The notes beneath the pieces were generated by a model. It had not been told where the DNA came from. It saw only the letters and a list, made by a program, of their open reading frames with translations, and ran no database searches. From positions 1 to 64,000 of the forward strand of contig JBBSEW010000009.1 in assembly GCA_038239305.1 (NCBI GenBank): 64,000 bases of DNA, in the 5' to 3' direction. Made by a program: the position numbers and the translations under genes. This document shows positions 60,742 through 64,000 of this stretch, piece by piece (within the stretch, counting starts at the first letter, position 1; each line of letters begins with the position of its first letter). Source of the DNA: JALYUA01 sp038239305. GTDB taxonomy: Bacteria > Acidobacteriota > Thermoanaerobaculia > UBA5066 > Gp7-AA6.

Positions 60742-60840
60742 GATCTCGCGATCTCGCGATCTCAGGATCTCGCGATCGATAGAACGATCAAGGGAGAATC
60801 GGGTGATCGGGTGATCGGGTGATCGGGTGATCGGGTGATA
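60742..60840. repeat. Two adjacent tandem arrays of 8-base units (GATCTCGC and GATCGGGT)
   Basis: About four to five units of GATCTCGC (60742-60778), then about five and a half units of GATCGGGT (60797-60840). Both units begin with GATC, so the stretch is dense in possible Dam-type methylation sites. No spacers. Confidence 0.85.
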
Positions 60841-60889
60841 AATCACAGGTATCGTAGGATCGGAGGATGGGAGGGAAAAAAGAGAACGC

Positions 60890-60934
60890 CCCTCACCCCG
60901 GCCCTCTCCCGCCGGGAGAGGGGGAATGTGAGGG
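60890..60934. repeat. REP-like imperfect palindrome
   Basis: Inner arms CCCTCTCCC / GGGAGAGGG with a 3-base loop, outer arms CCCTCAC / GTGAGGG. A sequence of this kind recurs between genes in many bacteria as a repetitive extragenic palindrome. No T-tract, so termination is not its obvious job. Confidence 0.5.
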
Positions 60935-61107
60935 AATCTCGCGATCGATTCATCGGGTCAGGTGGAAATCATGAAACGAGACTCTTCATTCGGGACGCCA
61001 TTCATCGGTGTCAGCCTGAGCGCTGCGACAAGCACGCTTCGCGGCGAGCGCTCCGTGAGGTGATTGAGCCGCGCTTCGGTTCGACCAGCACGGCCGATCC
61101 AACCGCT

Positions 61108-61158
61108 CGCAACGGGAGGAGTCTCCTGACCGGAGGGAAGGAGGAGCCTCCCGTTGCG
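61108..61158. repeat. Inverted repeat upstream of ychF
   Basis: Perfect 12-base arms CGCAACGGGAGG / CCTCCCGTTGCG separated by 27 bases that include smaller GGAG/CTCC complementarities. It could fold as an RNA structure about 150 bases before ychF; no T-tract follows. Confidence 0.5.
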
Positions 61159-61306
61159 GGAGCCGGAGCAAGCCTCCAGGCACCCGGTCGAGGCCGCATC
61201 CGGCCGAGCCGGGCAACTCGTGCCACGGAATGAACTCCGCGCACCGATGCGGTTACCCTGAGCCGGACTCGACATCGCGGCGCAGGCGACGTAAAGTTCG
61301 CGCCCC

Positions 61307-62419
61307 ATGCTCAGAGCCGGCATCGTCGGGCTGCCCAACGTCGGGAAGTCCACACTCTTCAACGCCCTCACGCGCACCCGCAAGGCGGAGGCCGCGAACT
61401 ATCCTTTCTGCACGATCGAGCCGAACGTCGGCGTCGTGTCGGTTCCGGACGCGCGGCTCGAGCCCCTCGCGAAGATCGCGAAGACGACGAAGCTCATTCC
61501 GGCGGCCGTCGAGTTCGTGGACATTGCCGGACTGGTCCGCGGTGCATCGAAGGGCGAGGGCCTCGGCAACAAGTTTCTCCAGCACATCCGGGAGGTCGAC
61601 GCGATCGTCCAGGTCGTCCGGTGCTTCGAGGACAAAGACATCGTTCACGTCGCGGGAGCACTCGATCCTCTCGCCGACATCGAGACGGTGACGACGGAGC
61701 TCGTGCTCGCGGACCTCGAGACGGTTGCAAAGGCCCGGGACAAGGCCGAGCGGATCGCGCGCGGTGGCGACAAGGAGGCCAGGGCGACAGTCGCGGCAGC
61801 CGACAAGCTCCTTCCGCATTTGAACGAGGGCAAGCCCGCGATCACCCGCATGGCGATGTTCACAGACGACGAGGAGAAGGCGGCCGTGCGGCGGATGTTC
61901 CTCCTGACGACCAAGCCGACGCTTTTCGTCGCGAACGTATCCGAAGGCGCGCTGGCGGAGGCCGCGAGTCTGCCCCACGTGATCGCCGTGAAGAGCTACG
62001 CGGAGACGCACCTCGGAGCGGAAGCGGTCGTGGTGTCCGCGCAGATCGAAGCGGAGCTCGCGGAGCTGCCGGAGGCGGACGCGCGCGAGTACCTCGCCGG
62101 GCTCGGCGTGGAGGAATCCGGAGTCGGCGCGTTGATCCGCGCGGCGTACCACCTGCTCGGACTGCGCACCTATTTCACCGCGGGAGAGAAGGAGGCGCGG
62201 GCTTGGACGATCCATGCCGGCGACACCGCTCCCGCCGCCGCCGGCGTGATCCATTCCGATTTCGAAAAGGGCTTCATCAAGGCGGAGACGATCGCCTACG
62301 GCGACCTCGTCGCCCATGGCTCGATGGCGGCCGCGAGGGAAAAGGGTCTCGTACGGCAGGAGGGCCGTGATTACGTCGTCCAGGACGGCGACGTGATGCT
62401 TTTCCGCTTCAACGTATAG
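61307..62419 (+). CDS. ychF: Redox-regulated ATPase/GTPase YchF (OLA1 family)
   Basis: 370 residues, the usual size. P-loop GLPNVGKST (about 8), switch region FVDIAGLVRGASKGEGLGNK, and NVSEG in place of the NKxD motif, which is the known reason this family prefers ATP. The C-terminal TGS domain is complete (AWTIHAGDTAPAAAGVIHSD ... GDVMLFRFNV). It is a conserved cytosolic ribosome-associated ATPase with roles in stress and translation. It is the only typical housekeeping gene in the window, which marks the end of the surface-protein region. The last 49 bases overlap the 3' end of the opposing HupE-like gene. Confidence 0.96.
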   Translation: MLRAGIVGLPNVGKSTLFNALTRTRKAEAANYPFCTIEPNVGVVSVPDARLEPLAKIAKTTKLIPAAVEFVDIAGLVRGASKGEGLGNKFLQHIREVDAIVQVVRCFEDKDIVHVAGALDPLADIETVTTELVLADLETVAKARDKAERIARGGDKEARATVAAADKLLPHLNEGKPAITRMAMFTDDEEKAAVRRMFLLTTKPTLFVANVSEGALAEAASLPHVIAVKSYAETHLGAEAVVVSAQIEAELAELPEADAREYLAGLGVEESGVGALIRAAYHLLGLRTYFTAGEKEARAWTIHAGDTAPAAAGVIHSDFEKGFIKAETIAYGDLVAHGSMAAAREKGLVRQEGRDYVVQDGDVMLFRFNV

Positions 62420-63585
62420 GCCGACGTCGCGCCGGAGGGAGCTCCCGCGGGCCTCTCCACCACTCCCGCCCTCTGCGCGACCCAGAGGATCCCGAGAGCC
62501 GCAATCAGAAGGGACGCCGGGACCACCACGCGCCGGCGATACCAGGCTTCCTCGCGATACGGCTGGCCCACGAGAACGAAAGAGACGAGGACGACGGCCA
62601 GTTGTCCGAGCCCGATTCCGCCGGCGTACGAAACCAGCGCCGGGAGGGTTCCGGATGGCAACGGCGCGTCGTGCCGGAAGATGTAACCGAATCCCATTCC
62701 GTGAGCGAGTCCGAAACCGAACACGAGCGCCGTGCGCCCTGCGCCCGCGCGTCGCGCGAACACATTGTCGACGGCGACCCACACGACCGAGAGAGCCATC
62801 AGGAGCCGCACGGCCGCGACCGGAATCGCCGGGCCTGCCGTTGCCATTGCCATTGCCGTAGTTGCGAGAGCCAGGCCTTCGGCAGCCGCGAACGCCCCGG
62901 CCTGAAGCAGGACGCTCCGTCTCCTCCAGGAGAAAAGAAACACGCCGAAGAGAAAGATCGCGTCTTCGGCACCATTCGGGAGAACATTCGTGAGTCCGGA
63001 CCGGAAAAATCGCCGAACGAGCGCGCCCGTAGCCGGAGGAACAACGGAGACAGGAAGAGGAAAGGAAGCGCTCGCTTCCCCCCCTTCGACCCACATCCTC
63101 GCGGGGACCGGATCTCCGTCGGTGCGGAGAGTCAGCAGATACGAGCCCAGCCGCGCGCGGTTGATCCACGTGAATGTCCGGGCTCCGGCGGGAATGGGAC
63201 CCGAGAGGCGGAGACTCCATTCGGAAGCCGCTCTCCCCGTATCGATCCAGTCGACGCGTTTCACGGCGGCGGCATGCCCGTCGAAACTCGCCTCCGAATC
63301 GTTCGCCACGGCGGCGAGCACGGGGCCTGCGGAGACGGCCAGGTTTCCGGGAAGGCCCGCGACCGGACCGTAGCGCGACGGGAGCCGCGCATTTGCCGCG
63401 AACCCGGGAGGAATGTGCTCGCGATCGACGATGATGGTCGCTTCCCAATTTCCCTTGTTGTCGAATGTCGCGGTCGTCCGGAGCGTTCCGAGCTCGTGCC
63501 CCCGCGCCGCCCACGGCAGACCCGCCAGAAGAGCGAGAGCGAGGCCGAGTCTCACCGCCCCGCGGCGCCGGAATGCACGCCGCAT
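62371..63585 (-). CDS. HupE/UreJ-family membrane protein with extracytoplasmic N-terminal domain
   Basis: 404 residues from the ATG at 63585, which opens a signal peptide (LGLALALLAGLPWAARG). The N-terminal 200 residues form a soluble beta-type domain (WEATIIVDREHIPPGFA; TFTWINRARLGSYLLTL). The C-terminal part has about six spans, with the family signature GLTNVLPNGAEDAIFLFGVF and GLAHGMGFGYIF. HupE/UreJ proteins are thought to move Ni or Co for metalloenzymes, but members with this long N-terminal domain are uncharacterised. It sits beside a metal ABC permease, which supports a metal role. Convergent 3' overlap with ychF. Confidence 0.8.
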   Translation of the reverse strand: MRRAFRRRGAVRLGLALALLAGLPWAARGHELGTLRTTATFDNKGNWEATIIVDREHIPPGFAANARLPSRYGPVAGLPGNLAVSAGPVLAAVANDSEASFDGHAAAVKRVDWIDTGRAASEWSLRLSGPIPAGARTFTWINRARLGSYLLTLRTDGDPVPARMWVEGGEASASFPLPVSVVPPATGALVRRFFRSGLTNVLPNGAEDAIFLFGVFLFSWRRRSVLLQAGAFAAAEGLALATTAMAMATAGPAIPVAAVRLLMALSVVWVAVDNVFARRAGAGRTALVFGFGLAHGMGFGYIFRHDAPLPSGTLPALVSYAGGIGLGQLAVVLVSFVLVGQPYREEAWYRRRVVVPASLLIAALGILWVAQRAGVVERPAGAPSGATSAYTLKRKSITSPSWTT

Positions 63586-63677
63586 CGAGCCGGGATGATC
63601 GCCCCGTCCGGATCCGGAAAGGGCTTCCGCACAGGAACCCCCGCCGAGACGTCGAGAAATCCGCCGCACGGCCGAAC

Positions 63678-64000
63678 CTATTGACCTGGATCCGCGCCCG
63701 AGGGAGTCGGTCGTCGATCCCTGCCCCGTCGCAAGGCGCCCAGCGCAAGTGTGGCGAAGAAGAGTGCGCTGAGAGCCAGAACCACCGCGCCCCCCGCGGG
63801 AACCTCGAAGCGTGTCGAGATGCCGAGTCCGCCGACGCCCGCGAGAAAAGCGATTAGAACACTGAAGGCCAGATAGCTGCGGACGCTGCGAGAGACATTC
63901 CGGGAGGCCGCGGCGGGAACGACGACGAGCGCTTCGACAAGAAGCGCGCCGATGATCTTGAGACTGACGACGACGGCGATCGTCAGCGCGACGGCAAACG
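63678..64000 (-). CDS. Metal ABC transporter permease (ZnuB/MntB type), N-terminus outside window
   Basis: Only the last 107 codons are present; the frame is open to the right edge. They encode the typical late part of a zinc/manganese permease: AVALTIAVVVSLKIIGALLV, VVVPAAASRNVSRSVRSYLA, FSVLIAFLAGVGGLGIS. Two final spans follow and the tail is Arg-rich (LRRGRDRRPTPSG). Such proteins pair with a solute-binding protein and an ATPase to import Zn or Mn. It ends 92 bases before the HupE-like gene on the same strand and may share its transcript. Confidence 0.85.
   Translation of the reverse strand, partial: FAVALTIAVVVSLKIIGALLVEALVVVPAAASRNVSRSVRSYLAFSVLIAFLAGVGGLGISTRFEVPAGGAVVLALSALFFATLALGALRRGRDRRPTPSGADPGQ

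Larger units (their letters stand above)
60596..61306. other. Long intergenic region with three repeat structures
   Basis: 711 bases between the permease start and ychF. It contains short tandem arrays at 60742-60840, a REP-like palindrome at 60890-60934 and a large inverted repeat at 61108-61158. No tRNA or other RNA gene is recognised, and the overlapping frames look non-coding. The start of the permease gene may extend into its first 66 bases. Confidence 0.5.

Noticed and set aside
1..64000. rRNA, tRNA, IS elements, integrases or a biosynthetic (NRPS/PKS) cluster
   Set aside because: None was recognised on reading either strand; the many repeats are protein-domain repeats or short tandem arrays, not insertion sequences. 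A covariance-model search would be needed to exclude small RNAs.

Overview
High-GC bacterial chromosome segment dominated by exported proteins. The most striking feature is that thirteen predicted secreted proteins carry copies of the same S-layer-homology-like (SLH-like) module, recognisable by GCG...(Y/F)CP...VTRxQMAVFL. Together with DUF1800/DUF1501 genes, IPT/TIG-fold linkers and many Thr/Pro linkers, this suggests a Gram-negative, soil or sediment member of Acidobacteriota (Thermoanaerobaculia-like). That placement is inference: no rRNA or tRNA gene was found.

Layout. (1) 1-14068: mostly minus-strand secreted proteins. They are a subtilisin, a PQQ-type sugar dehydrogenase, two LolA-like paralogs, a helix-hairpin-helix protein, a lipoprotein beta-propeller and three small SLH proteins that share an N-terminal domain. 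A translationally coupled CgeB-type glycosyltransferase, GNAT acetyltransferase and DegT aminotransferase operon (9586-12244) interrupts them. (2) 14410-25023: a plus-strand surface-glycan block. It holds a 1647-residue fusion (CsaB-like pyruvyltransferase, GT, coiled coil, GT, GT2), then a YfhO-like and a GT-C-like membrane protein, and a convergent methyltransferase. (3) 25247-42891: five consecutive minus-strand loci for large secreted proteins ending in SLH triplets. One is a subtilase split by a frameshift. (4) 42971-47941: a small conserved secreted protein and two secreted zinc metalloproteases (M12-like and M10-like), both ending in TIG plus SLH. (5) 48419-51191: a three-gene overlapping NarL-type signalling operon with an unusual second regulator. 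(6) 51560-56304: a DUF1800, DUF1501 and cupredoxin lipoprotein operon. (7) 56309-64000: a membrane GT-C-like protein, an amidohydrolase, an APC permease, ychF, a HupE/UreJ-like protein and a partial metal ABC permease.

How the genes may work together: in bacteria with classical SLH proteins, CsaB pyruvylates the wall polysaccharide to which SLH domains bind. A CsaB domain fused to three glycosyltransferase modules, inside an array of SLH-tagged secreted enzymes, suggests that this locus encodes both the cell-surface anchor and many of its clients. The aminotransferase/acetyltransferase/GT operon could supply or attach an acetamido-sugar. This linkage is the main hypothesis of the annotation and is inference from domain content and proximity.

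Limits: domain assignments are by eye. Starts of several genes are adjusted from signal peptides, overlaps or ribosome binding sites. Exact domain borders are approximate.
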